This document shows, piece after piece, positions 23,083-31,334 of a DNA stretch of 34,656 bases; the stretch's first letter is position 1, and each line of letters begins with the position of its first letter. Position numbers and translations under genes: made by a program. The notes under the pieces are model-generated. The model was not told where the DNA came from. It saw only the letters and a program-made list of their open reading frames with translations, and ran no database searches. Where the stretch lies: positions 1 to 34,656 of the forward strand of contig WHSO01000032.1 of assembly GCA_009380075.1 (NCBI GenBank), given 5' to 3'. Source of the stretch: Alphaproteobacteria bacterium (GTDB lineage Bacteria; Pseudomonadota; Alphaproteobacteria; SMXQ01).

Positions 23083-23205
23083 ATGAGCGAACAGCCCACC
23101 CCCGCACGCGTCGTCCCGCAGCCCGCATCGCGGCCCGGGACCATCAGTTACGTCATCATGGGCATCGCCCTGATCGCGTTCGTCTTTTTCGTTTTCAGTC
23201 AGTAG
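23083..23205 (+). CDS. 40-residue single-span membrane protein
   Basis: A short gene coding for a proline-rich N-terminal arm (EQPTPARVVPQPASRPG) and one C-terminal transmembrane helix (YVIMGIALIAFVFFVFSQ) that ends at the last residue, so it is a tail-anchored type. AAAGGA lies 8 nt before the ATG. The frame is open upstream to 22933, but that part has no ribosome binding site and no hydrophobic or conserved look. It is 57 nt upstream of the transglutaminase-like gene on the same strand and may be transcribed with it. No function can be assigned. Confidence 0.6.
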   Translation: MSEQPTPARVVPQPASRPGTISYVIMGIALIAFVFFVFSQ

Positions 23206-23262
23206 GCCGAAGCGGGATAATACCTTCGGCGGATTTGTGGAAGACCCACGCGGGGATCGCTG

Positions 23263-24168
23263 TTGATCACGCTGGCCATTCATCATCAGACGACCTACCG
23301 ATACCGGACACCGCTGCAATTCGGCCCGCATCGGTTGATGCTTCGCCCGCGCGAAAGCCGCAATCTGTGCCTGCTGGCGCATGATGTGGAGCTGAAGCCC
23401 GCGGCGACCGTCACATGGGCGCACGACGTCCTTGGCAATTCGGTGGCGACCGCCACGTTCCGGCAGCCGTCGGACACACTCGTCATCGACAGCCATGCCG
23501 AGCTCAGGCTCGACGTTGAGCAATGGCCCGTATTCGATGTCGCCGCTTCGGCCGTGGACTACCCTTTCCTGCTCTCCGACGATGACATGATCGACCTCGG
23601 GGCGCTGAGGCTCCAGGGCTATCTCGACTCTCACGGAAAGCTCCGGGAATGGGCGCAAGGCTTCGTCGCCGGAAACCCGACCAATACTCTTGCGCTACTC
23701 AAGGATATTTGTGCGGGTGTCGCCGCGAGCCTCGTCTATGAAACGCGCGAGGACGAGGGCGCCCAGACACCGACCCAGACGCTCGCCCGGGGCCGCGGAT
23801 CGTGCCGCGACTTCGCGGTCCTCTTCGTCGATGCGGTGCGCAGTCTCGGCTTCGGCGCGCGCATCGTCTCGGGATATCTTTACGATCCGGACCAGAACGC
23901 CGTGGGATCCGAAGGCGCCGGATCGACCCACGCCTGGGCGGAAGTGTACGTGCCCGGCGCCGGCTGGATCACCTTCGATCCGACCAACCGCAGTGTCGGC
24001 GGGTTCAATCTCATCCCGGTTGCCGTGGCGCGCGACATTCGCCAGACCATCCCCGTCTCCGGCAGCTTCGTCGGTGACCGGGGCGCCTTCGAAGGGATGG
24101 ACGTGCGGGTGCAGGTCGCCCCCGCCGAACCGTCACCGCACGCCCGGACTGCCACGGGTCGATCCTGA
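23263..24168 (+). CDS. Transglutaminase-like cysteine protease-fold protein
   Basis: A 301-residue cytoplasmic protein with the bacterial transglutaminase-like N-terminal region (ITLAIHHQTTYRYRTPLQFG, about 1-90) followed by the transglutaminase core. The catalytic triad is visible: Cys181 in GRGSCRDFA, His223 in GSTHAWAEVYVPG and Asp239 in TFDPTNRS. Family members are proteases or amide-bond-forming enzymes, often encoded beside circularly permuted ATP-grasp and alpha-E proteins; those partners are absent here, so this copy is isolated. The start is TTG 23263, giving the usual beginning of the family; no strong ribosome binding site is seen. The C-terminal 30 residues are low complexity. The desaturase gene follows after about 80 nt. 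Confidence 0.9.
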   Translation: MITLAIHHQTTYRYRTPLQFGPHRLMLRPRESRNLCLLAHDVELKPAATVTWAHDVLGNSVATATFRQPSDTLVIDSHAELRLDVEQWPVFDVAASAVDYPFLLSDDDMIDLGALRLQGYLDSHGKLREWAQGFVAGNPTNTLALLKDICAGVAASLVYETREDEGAQTPTQTLARGRGSCRDFAVLFVDAVRSLGFGARIVSGYLYDPDQNAVGSEGAGSTHAWAEVYVPGAGWITFDPTNRSVGGFNLIPVAVARDIRQTIPVSGSFVGDRGAFEGMDVRVQVAPAEPSPHARTATGRS

Positions 24169-24247
24169 CGGGCCTCGGTGCCCTTTTTCTTGTAAGGCCC
24201 GGATATTGAATTCATCATATGAAGCCATTTCGGGGAGGCAGGCCGGT

Positions 24248-25291
24248 TTGTCGGAATCTCTGTCCACGGTTTCTTTCCAGCCCGCCCACGACGACGACCT
24301 GGACCGCCGCGTCGCGCGTTTCGAGGCGCCGGCCCTCGGCACCAGCCTCGGCCAGATCGTCACCTCGATCGGGGGCTATCTCGCCGTCTGTGCGGCCATG
24401 TATGCGACGGCGGGAATCTCCTACGGCTTCGTCCTCGCCCTTGCGCCGGTTGCCGCCGGCTTTCTCGTCCGGACCTTCATCATCCAGCACGATTGCGGCC
24501 ACGGGGCCTATTTCCGCTCATGGCGCTGGAACCAGACGCTCGGGATCGCCTGCAGCCTGCTGACCCTGGCGCCCTATCTGTCGTGGCGCCGCCAGCATGC
24601 CGGCCATCACCGGGTGTGGAACAACCTGGACAGCCGTGACAGCGGCGCCGATATCTATTCGTACTGCCTGACGGTCGAGGAGTACCGGGCGCTGCCCCGG
24701 TGGCGCCGGCGATGGTACCGGGTCACCCGGAATGCCGTCGTCGCCAACCTGATCCTGCCGCCGCTCGTCTTCCTGGTGCTCTACCGTCTGCCGTTCGACA
24801 TGCCGGCCCGCTGGCGGCAGGAACGGCGCGGCGTCCACCTGACGAATCTGGCGCTGGTCGCGCTATATGGGACGCTCGGGCTCGTGGCCGGCTTCGACCG
24901 GCTCGTCCTGGTTCAACTGCCGGTCACGGTGCTCGCCTCGATCATCGGCGTCTGGCTCTTTACGGTACAGCACCGGTCCGATCGCGCAGTATGGGCGCGC
25001 GACGGCGAATGGAACCGGCAGACCGCTTCCGTCGACGGCACGACCTACCTGCGCCTGCCGCGACTGCTGCAGTGGTTCACCGGCAACATCGGCCTGCACC
25101 ACATTCACCACCTGAACTCGACCATCCCGAACTACCGCCTGCAGCAGGCCCACGACGCCTTGCGCGAGTCCTGCACCATCCCCGCGATGCCGTTCCACAA
25201 GGCGTTCCGGGCGATGTTCTGCGTCCTCTGGGACGAGCGGCGGCGGCGCATGGTCACGTTCCGCGAATCGGCATCCGGCGCCGCCACTTAG
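24248..25291 (+). CDS. Membrane fatty acid desaturase
   Basis: A 347-residue integral membrane di-iron enzyme that introduces a double bond into fatty acyl chains of lipids, using O2 and electrons from a ferredoxin or cytochrome b5. The three histidine boxes are HDCGH (81-85), HAGHH (117-121) and HHIHH (284-288), with hydrophobic helices between and after them. It belongs to the delta-12/omega-3-like FADS family. No ATG is available at the right place; TTG at 24248-24250 follows GGGGAGG with about a 9-nt gap and is my choice. The upstream frame stays open but overlaps the transglutaminase gene in another frame. It may adjust membrane fluidity; no partner reductase is nearby. Confidence 0.92.
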   Translation: MSESLSTVSFQPAHDDDLDRRVARFEAPALGTSLGQIVTSIGGYLAVCAAMYATAGISYGFVLALAPVAAGFLVRTFIIQHDCGHGAYFRSWRWNQTLGIACSLLTLAPYLSWRRQHAGHHRVWNNLDSRDSGADIYSYCLTVEEYRALPRWRRRWYRVTRNAVVANLILPPLVFLVLYRLPFDMPARWRQERRGVHLTNLALVALYGTLGLVAGFDRLVLVQLPVTVLASIIGVWLFTVQHRSDRAVWARDGEWNRQTASVDGTTYLRLPRLLQWFTGNIGLHHIHHLNSTIPNYRLQQAHDALRESCTIPAMPFHKAFRAMFCVLWDERRRRMVTFRESASGAAT

Positions 25292-25373
25292 GGCCTTCGC
25301 CCGGTGCCGGTGCGGGCCTGCGGGAAAATGGGTTAGGATAAAAAACGTCCAACCGAACAGGGAGACATGCGCC

Positions 25374-25733
25374 ATGACCGATACGTCCGCCACCACATCC
25401 GCCACGAAAGCCGGCCTCGGCGAGCGCGAGCCGCAGTATCTCTGCGTCTGCATCTCCAACGAGGTGAAGCCGGCGCCGAAGATCGCGCGCTCGCGCGACG
25501 AGGTCCACGCCGAGCACGTCGCCTTTCTCCAGGACCTGTTCGACCGCGGCATCCTGTTCGGCTCCGGCCCCAAGGTGGAAGCCAGCGGCGAGCGCCACGG
25601 CGGCGCGGTCTATATCATGCAGGGCGTGACGCTCGCGGAAGCAAAAGAGATCGCGGCGAAGGAGCCCAATATCCGCGAGGGCCTGCGCGACGTGACGGTT
25701 CACCCTTGGCGCCGCATGTGGTTCGGCGGCTAG
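25374..25733 (+). CDS. YCII-related domain protein
   Basis: A 119-residue cytoplasmic protein with a YciI-like ferredoxin-type alpha+beta fold from about residue 20. Landmarks are QYLCVCISNEVKPAPKIARS, the VHAEHVAFLQDLFDRGILFG helix-loop with a conserved histidine, GGAVYIMQG and the C-terminal VTVHPWRRMWFGG. Such proteins are small enzymes or binding proteins, some related to muconolactone isomerase; the activity here cannot be stated. GGGAG lies 9 nt before the ATG at 25374. It sits between the desaturase and the FMN reductase, on the same strand as both, with short gaps (82 and 57 nt). An AT-rich patch upstream (GGATAAAAAACG) could hold a promoter. Confidence 0.88.
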   Translation: MTDTSATTSATKAGLGEREPQYLCVCISNEVKPAPKIARSRDEVHAEHVAFLQDLFDRGILFGSGPKVEASGERHGGAVYIMQGVTLAEAKEIAAKEPNIREGLRDVTVHPWRRMWFGG

Positions 25734-25790
25734 GCGCTGACGCCCGCTTCGTGCGTTGCGCGGCGTTATGCAATCGTCCAGGGCAGAACC

Positions 25791-26366
25791 ATGAAACTGA
25801 TTGGCATTTCGGGCAGTCTCCGCCGCGGGTCATTCAATACCGCGCTCTTGCGGGCGGCGAAGCCGTTGGTGCCTGCGGGCGTGGAGTTCCTGGCTGAAAC
25901 GATACACGGTATACCCCTGTACGATGCCGATCTCGAAGCATCGGAGGGCATTCCAGACCGGGTATCCGCGCTGAAAGATGCCGTCGCCGGCGCGCAGGGG
26001 CTGATTCTGGCAACTCCCGAATACAACAACTCGGTCCCCGGCGTGTTCAAGAATGCGATCGACTGGCTGTCTCGGCCACCCGACGACATCAAACGCGTCT
26101 TCGGCGGCAAACCCGTCGCCATCATGGGAGCCTCTCCCGGAGGGTTCGGGACCATTCTCAGCCAGAACGCCTGGCTGCCGGTGCTCCGTACGCTCGGAAC
26201 GAATCCCTGGTTCGGAGGGCGTCTCTACGTCTCGCGCGCCGCCAGCGTTTTCGGCAAGGACGGCCGGATAACCGCCGAAGCCGTGGAGAAACAGCTTCGG
26301 GAATTCCTGGCCGGGTTCGTTGCTTTCGTCCGGAGTGTCGAGCGCTCCAGGGAACGGAACAGTTGA
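25791..26366 (+). CDS. NADPH-dependent FMN reductase family protein
   Basis: A 191-residue flavodoxin-like reductase (NAD(P)H-dependent FMN reductase, related to chromate and azo reductases). The FMN phosphate loop SGSLRRGSFN occupies residues 7-16 and the second signature ATPEYNNSVPGVFKNAIDWL residues about 70-89; GASPGGFG is the third loop. It likely transfers two electrons from NADPH through FMN to quinones, nitro compounds or another flavin-dependent enzyme. The ATG at 25791 has GGGCAG upstream, a modest site. It is the first of four plus-strand genes that may form a catabolic or detoxifying unit with the enolase-like, binding-protein and cupin genes. Confidence 0.9.
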   Translation: MKLIGISGSLRRGSFNTALLRAAKPLVPAGVEFLAETIHGIPLYDADLEASEGIPDRVSALKDAVAGAQGLILATPEYNNSVPGVFKNAIDWLSRPPDDIKRVFGGKPVAIMGASPGGFGTILSQNAWLPVLRTLGTNPWFGGRLYVSRAASVFGKDGRITAEAVEKQLREFLAGFVAFVRSVERSRERNS

Positions 26367-26417
26367 ATCCGCCTGACTCAAATGGCGACGTTCGGTGTAA
26401 GGTCGGCGCATCCAGAA

Positions 26418-26434
26418 AGGCCCGGCAAGGGCCT
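26418..26434 (+). other. Short hairpin between the reductase and enolase-like genes
   Basis: AGGCCC (26418-26423) and GGGCCT (26429-26434) form a 6-bp stem with a 5-nt loop about 20 nt before the enolase-like start. It could modulate translation or attenuate transcription, but no T run follows and such short GC stems are frequent in this DNA. Confidence 0.25.
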
Positions 26435-26454
26435 CGTGGTCAATAGGGGGGCGG

Positions 26455-27591
26455 ATGAAGCATATCATCCAACGGGTTGCGGCGACGCCGCTGCGCATCC
26501 AGAGCGACATGTCTTGGCTCGGCGTCTCGCGCAGCCGCGTGTCGTCCATGTGTATTGTCGAGGTCGAAACCGATACCGGCGTCGTCGGCCATGGGCTCAC
26601 CAATCTGGCCGATGGGTCCGTAGTTGCCCAGGCGGTGAGGAGCGTGGCTGCGCCCGTTCTCATCGGCATGACGGCGCTGGCGACCGAACGGGCGTGGAGC
26701 GCGATGTGGTGGGCGATGACCGCTTCGGCGCAGACCGGCTATGCGGCCAACGCAACCAGCGCCGTCGATCAGGCGCTCTGGGATATCAAGGGCCAGGTGC
26801 TCGGCTTGCCGGTCTGGCAACTTCTCGGCGCCGCCCATGAGCGTGTGCCGGTCTATGCCACGCTGGGCATACCGTCGCTGGAACCCGAACAACTCGTCGA
26901 GATGGCGCGTCGCCTCAAAGAACGCGGCTTCAAGACGATCAAGATACAGGTCGGCCGCCCCGGCCTCGATCAGCGCAGCCGGGACAAATCCCTCGAACGG
27001 ATTATCCAGGAAGATGTAGCGCGGATTGCCGCGCTGCGCGAAGCCCTGGGGTCCGATATCGGTATCGCCATCGACGGCGCCGGCCGTTTCGACCTGCCCC
27101 ACGCGGTGACACTGTCGCGGTGTGCCGAAGCCTATGGCGTCACCTGGTACGAGGAACCTGTGTTGCAGAACGATGTCGGGTTGATGGCGGAACTGCGGCG
27201 TGCGACCTCGATCCCCCTTTCCGTCGGCCAGAATGAGGGGCAGTTGTACCGTTTTCGCGACATGTTGATAAACCGGTCGGTCGATATGATTCAGCCGAAT
27301 GTGGCGATCATCGGCGGCATTACCCAGGGGGTGAAAGCAGCGGCGCTGGCGGCAGCCTTCAACGTGCCGATCGCCAGTGGCGGCGGCAGCTGCCCGTTCC
27401 ATAACGCCCATCTTCAGGCCGGCGTCGCCAACGGCAGCAAGCTCGAATACCAGACCAGCGCGACCGGCGCGTACGAGCCCCTTTTCGACGGCGTGCCGAA
27501 GATCGAAGATGGCTGGCTGACCATGTCGGAGAAGCCCGGGTTCGGTTTTACGCCGAACAGGGCCGCCATGGCGGAATTCGCCGTGACGTAG
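26455..27591 (+). CDS. Mandelate racemase/muconate lactonizing enzyme-like protein, atypical active site
   Basis: A 378-residue enolase-superfamily protein: an N-terminal capping domain (to about 125) and a beta-barrel domain. The barrel landmarks are KTIKIQVG (Lys163-x-Gln165), IAIDGAGRF (Asp207), WYEEPV (Glu233/234), SVGQNEG (Gln259), DMIQPNVAIIGGIT (Asn282) and CPFHNAHLQ. In usual mandelate-racemase-type members these would be K-x-K, D-x-N, the E of EEP, GEN and QPD with a histidine partner, so four catalytic or metal positions look replaced. It may bind metal differently, have a new activity, or have lost activity. GGGGGGCGG lies just upstream of the ATG. It precedes the TctC-type binding protein gene by 85 nt, suggesting a sugar-acid or aromatic-acid pathway. 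Confidence 0.85.
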   Translation: MKHIIQRVAATPLRIQSDMSWLGVSRSRVSSMCIVEVETDTGVVGHGLTNLADGSVVAQAVRSVAAPVLIGMTALATERAWSAMWWAMTASAQTGYAANATSAVDQALWDIKGQVLGLPVWQLLGAAHERVPVYATLGIPSLEPEQLVEMARRLKERGFKTIKIQVGRPGLDQRSRDKSLERIIQEDVARIAALREALGSDIGIAIDGAGRFDLPHAVTLSRCAEAYGVTWYEEPVLQNDVGLMAELRRATSIPLSVGQNEGQLYRFRDMLINRSVDMIQPNVAIIGGITQGVKAAALAAAFNVPIASGGGSCPFHNAHLQAGVANGSKLEYQTSATGAYEPLFDGVPKIEDGWLTMSEKPGFGFTPNRAAMAEFAVT

Positions 27592-27676
27592 AACCGGTCC
27601 GCACCGCGTCGAGTTGATACCGCCGTGTCTTGTTTCAAGAACTGGAAAGAGACGAACAAACCAAGGGAGGCTCCAA

Positions 27677-28756
27677 ATGAAGTCCTTGCAAAAAGCGTTG
27701 GGCGTGGGTGTTTTCTGCGGCGTTTTCTGCGGCGTCGCTGCCGCGGGTTTTTCCGGTATCGCGTCGGCGCAATCCGTCGAGGAATTCTACAAAGGCAAAC
27801 AGGTCAAACTCGTGATCGGCGCCGCGGTCGCCGGGGGCTACGACACCTACGGACGCCTGTTCGCCCGCCTGATGCCCAGGCACATTCCCGGCAATCCGAC
27901 CATGATCGTTCAGATCATGCCGGGTGCCGGCGGCGTGGTCGCCGCCAATTATCTCTACAACATCGCGCCCAAGGACGGTTTGACGCTGGGCACCGTGCAG
28001 CGGCAGATTCCGGAAGGGCCTCTCGTCGGCATGCAGGGGGTGCAGTTCGACGCCACCAAGTTCAACTGGATCGGCAGCCTGAACAACGAGGTCAGCATCT
28101 GCGTCTCGTGGCATACGGCAGCAGTGAAGACCTTCAAGGACGCTTTCGACAAGGAACTCATCGTCGGCGCCCAGAGACAGGCCAATACCGAACAATATCC
28201 GTCGATCTTCAACAATCTGCTCGGTACCAAATTCAAGATCATCGCCGGCTATACCGGGGGCGGCAGCGTGCTGCTCGCCATGGAACGCGGCGAGGTGGAG
28301 GGCCGTTGCAGTTGGTCGTGGTCCTCCATCGTGGTGCAGAAGCCGGACTGGCTCCGGGACAAGAAGATCAATCTGCTGGCGCAGATCTCGCTCGCCGGGC
28401 ACCCGGACCTGCCCGACGTGCCCTTGGTCATGGACTTCGCCAAGAGCGATTCGGACAAGCAGGTTCTCGAATTCCTGTTCGCCCGCAACGTGCTCGGGCG
28501 GCCGTTCCTGGCGCCGCCGGGTGTCCCCGGAGAGCGTGTCGTGGCGCTGCGCGCGGCTTTCGACGCCATGGTGAAGGACAAGGATGTGATTGCCGAATTC
28601 AAGAAGGTCAAGCAGGAGCTGACGCCGGTCGGCGGCGAAACGATCCAGAATCTGATAGGCCGCCTTTATGCCACGCCGAAGGATATTATCGCCAAGGCCA
28701 GGAAGGCGACAACATGGCATGGCACGGTGGTTCGGCCGGCCAAGGGAAAGAAATGA
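27677..28756 (+). CDS. Tripartite tricarboxylate transporter (TctC/Bug) solute-binding protein
   Basis: A 359-residue periplasmic binding protein of the Bug/TctC family, which delivers carboxylic acids to a TctAB permease. It has a signal peptide of about 32 residues (cleavage after ASA), then SVEEFYKGKQVKLVIG, the ligand loop AAVAGGYDTYGRLFAR and IPGNPTMIVQIMPGAGGVVAANYLY typical of this family. AGGGAGG lies 7 nt before ATG 27677. No TctA or TctB gene is in the window, which is common for Bug proteins that share permeases or serve as sensors. The cupin gene follows after 28 nt and the enolase-like gene precedes it, so the three probably belong together. Ligand unknown. Confidence 0.92.
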   Translation: MKSLQKALGVGVFCGVFCGVAAAGFSGIASAQSVEEFYKGKQVKLVIGAAVAGGYDTYGRLFARLMPRHIPGNPTMIVQIMPGAGGVVAANYLYNIAPKDGLTLGTVQRQIPEGPLVGMQGVQFDATKFNWIGSLNNEVSICVSWHTAAVKTFKDAFDKELIVGAQRQANTEQYPSIFNNLLGTKFKIIAGYTGGGSVLLAMERGEVEGRCSWSWSSIVVQKPDWLRDKKINLLAQISLAGHPDLPDVPLVMDFAKSDSDKQVLEFLFARNVLGRPFLAPPGVPGERVVALRAAFDAMVKDKDVIAEFKKVKQELTPVGGETIQNLIGRLYATPKDIIAKARKATTWHGTVVRPAKGKK

Positions 28757-28784
28757 ACGTCAACGCCCGTGGAAGGAGGATGAA

Positions 28785-29279
28785 ATGGTATCTGAATCGG
28801 TAATCGCGGATCGTACGGTCGGGTGGGCCAAACCCGGCAAGGACGAGTCGCCGGAAATCTCCACGTTCAAACTGCGCACGCAGCTTCTCGACCAGGGGCG
28901 CACCGACACGACGGTGGCGAAGACCGGAAACATGGTGGCGCGGTTGAAGGTCTATGCCTCGGGCGGCGAAAACGCGCTGCACATGCACCCCAACGAGGAC
29001 CATATGTTCGTGATCATGCAAGGCAGCGCCCGGTTCTACGATCGGGATGGCGGTCACAAGGATCTTCAGCGCCATGAAGGCATCATGATTCCGGCCGGGG
29101 CTTATTACTGGTTCGAGGCCACCAGCCAGGATCCGCTGGTGTTGATGCGTGTCGGTTCCCGTATCGGGCCGCAAAGTACGGCAGGTCGTCTCAATATCCG
29201 GGGCGAGGACATGGCCGGGGATTCGGAGGAGAACAAGACCGTCCCGGTCGTCTACCGCGAAGGCGCGTTCTTCGAATAG
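28785..29279 (+). CDS. Cupin-fold protein
   Basis: A 164-residue single-domain cupin. The first motif is present as GGENALHMHPNEDHMFV with His66, His68 and Glu71 as metal ligands, ending in Gly80. In the second motif (EGIMIPAGAYYWFEA) the usual histidine is replaced by Tyr108, so the metal site may be three-coordinate from protein or bound differently. Cupins of this type include dioxygenases, isomerases and binding proteins. GGAGG lies 5 nt before ATG 28785, and it is 28 nt after the binding-protein gene, so it is probably translated from the same transcript. It is the last gene before the convergent asparagine synthetase. Activity cannot be inferred. Confidence 0.88.
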   Translation: MVSESVIADRTVGWAKPGKDESPEISTFKLRTQLLDQGRTDTTVAKTGNMVARLKVYASGGENALHMHPNEDHMFVIMQGSARFYDRDGGHKDLQRHEGIMIPAGAYYWFEATSQDPLVLMRVGSRIGPQSTAGRLNIRGEDMAGDSEENKTVPVVYREGAFFE

Positions 29280-29382
29280 CATTCGGCCTGTCTGTCTCCG
29301 GCTATGGCCGCCTCGACCGGTCGTCGATCCGCTCCGCGTGATCGCGATCGGCGCGGCGGTTGCTGGCCAGGAAGGGGTGCGA

Positions 29383-31302
29383 TCAGTCGTAGGGTTGGGC
29401 AGAGAACCCCTCGCCGTCGATGAACTGGCGGAACCAGAGTTCTGTGGCCGCGCATTGCAGGACGAGTTGCGCGCCCAGGCCCCGCGTCTCGAATGCGGTC
29501 AGGAGCCCCGACAGCGCATTCCCGTCGAAAAGGTCGCGTTGCCGAAATCGTGACGAGTTGAACAGCGGCAGGATTTCGCTGCGCCAGACCGGCTTCAGCC
29601 ATTCGGCGAGCGGGTGGGGGAAACCGCCCTTCTGTTTTCGCGCAAGAGTTCCCGCGGCCAGGTCGTGTTTCAAGGATTCGCGCAGGATGACCTTGAACTC
29701 ACGGCCACGGATTTTTTCACGGAACGGCAGCGTGAACGCGAACTCCACGAGGCGATGATCGAGAAAGGGCAGGCGCAATTCCACCGAATGCCCCATGTAG
29801 ATCGCGTCGCCGAAGTGCAGGAGATAGGGCAGCGCCAGCCTGGCGTGGTCCTGCCACAGCCGCCGCGTCAGCGGGTCGCCGAATGCGGGCGCTTCGCCGT
29901 CTGAGGCCACGACGCCATACGGCGGCACGCTGGCGAGCTGGTGGGACAGGAGACGCTTGGGCACGCCGGCCCGGCGTGCCCGGTGCACGGCAACGACCCA
30001 GTCGAGATATACATTTGCCTTGTGCGCGGCGGCGAGCGCGAGCAGCCGGAGCGACGGTGTGCAAGGCGCGCCGCGCCGGAACTGCGCCAGTTCGCTGCGC
30101 AGATACGCGCCTGCGTAGCGAACCTGGTAGCCCCCGAGCAGTTCGTCGGCGCCTTGCCCTTCCAGAAGTATCTTGGCACCGCCGGCCGATGCGACCTTGA
30201 TCAGGGGCCAGCGCGCGAGCATCTGGCCCATGGCGACGGGCGCGTCCATGTGCCATGTGACCGCCGCCACGTCGTCGAGCAGGTTCCGCGGACTGCAATC
30301 GACCGGTGTGAGCGGGATTCCGGCGTGTTGGGCTGCCACGGCGGCATAACCGCTCTCGTCGCTGTGAAAGTCGGGAAAACGGGCGCTGTAGGCCTCGATC
30401 CGCCCCGGCGAGTGGCGCGCCGCCAGGACCGCGATGGCGGACGAATCCAGCCCGCCGCTCAGCAGCAGCCCCACCGGCACGTCGCCCCGCAGCCGGATTT
30501 TCACCGCGTCGGATATGAGCTCCCGAAACGTCTCGCGAGGCGCGCCGTAGTCGTAGCTTTCCGATTGGGTGCCGTAATCCCAGTAGCGCGATTCGACCGA
30601 ATTCGTCTCGGTGACGATCAGGTTGTGGCCGGCCGGAAGCTGCTCGATCCCGGCAAACGGCGTTTGACGGCCCTCAAGCGGCGCGTCGGCGGCGAGCATG
30701 TGCCTGAAATAGCCCAGGTTGGGTTCCCTCGGGATCTCGCCGCTCGCCAGGATGGCCTTCGCTTCGGACGCGAAATAGAACGTGTTCGCCGTTCGCGCGA
30801 TGAACAACGGCTTGATGCCGAACCTGTCCCGGGAACAGACCAGCTTGCGGTGCTGGTGATCCCAGATCGCATAGGCCCACATGCCGTTGAACCGGCTCGC
30901 GCAGGCTTCGCCCCATTCTTCGTAGGCGTGAAGGAGAACTTCCGTGTCGGTGCGGGAGCGGAACCGGTATCCCAGCGCCTTCAGTTCCTCGCGCAACTCG
31001 ACGTAATTATGGATGGCGCCGTTGAAGACGACGAACACGTCGCCGGTGTCGTTCGCGATCGGTTGCCGCCCGGCCTCGCTCGGGTCGGTGATGATTAGGC
31101 GCCGGTTGGCGAGCAGGACGTTGGGCGTGACATCCGTTTCGGCCGCCTGCGTTACCTCCGTGCCGCCGCTCAGGCTGTTCGCATAAAGGTATCCGTAGTC
31201 GTCCGGACCGCGGTGCGTGAGGGTGGCGGCCATGCGCGCGAGGCGCCGGGAATCGCCGGCGACGGCCGTGTTCGGGCGCCAGAATCCGACAATGCCGCAC
31301 AT
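29383..31302 (-). CDS. asnB: Glutamine-dependent asparagine synthetase (AsnB type)
   Basis: A 639-residue cytoplasmic enzyme with an N-terminal class-II glutaminase domain (nucleophile Cys2 in MCGIVGF) and a C-terminal ATP-pyrophosphatase synthetase domain with the P-loop SGGLDSS at 282-288. It converts aspartate, glutamine and ATP to asparagine, or amidates another carboxylate in some secondary pathways. The glutamine-binding segment reads FNGAIHNY (94-96 NGA) where AsnB proteins normally have NGE; Asp119 of the TDTE motif is kept. The ATG at 31300-31302 lacks a clear ribosome binding site. It is 32 nt after the MFS gene on the same strand and convergent with the cupin gene. Single AsnB enzymes of this length also occur in polysaccharide clusters; no such genes are present here. 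Confidence 0.92.
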   Translation of the reverse strand: MCGIVGFWRPNTAVAGDSRRLARMAATLTHRGPDDYGYLYANSLSGGTEVTQAAETDVTPNVLLANRRLIITDPSEAGRQPIANDTGDVFVVFNGAIHNYVELREELKALGYRFRSRTDTEVLLHAYEEWGEACASRFNGMWAYAIWDHQHRKLVCSRDRFGIKPLFIARTANTFYFASEAKAILASGEIPREPNLGYFRHMLAADAPLEGRQTPFAGIEQLPAGHNLIVTETNSVESRYWDYGTQSESYDYGAPRETFRELISDAVKIRLRGDVPVGLLLSGGLDSSAIAVLAARHSPGRIEAYSARFPDFHSDESGYAAVAAQHAGIPLTPVDCSPRNLLDDVAAVTWHMDAPVAMGQMLARWPLIKVASAGGAKILLEGQGADELLGGYQVRYAGAYLRSELAQFRRGAPCTPSLRLLALAAAHKANVYLDWVVAVHRARRAGVPKRLLSHQLASVPPYGVVASDGEAPAFGDPLTRRLWQDHARLALPYLLHFGDAIYMGHSVELRLPFLDHRLVEFAFTLPFREKIRGREFKVILRESLKHDLAAGTLARKQKGGFPHPLAEWLKPVWRSEILPLFNSSRFRQRDLFDGNALSGLLTAFETRGLGAQLVLQCAATELWFRQFIDGEGFSAQPYD

Positions 31303-31334
31303 TACAGGCCGTTGAGTTGCTCAGGGATCATGAC

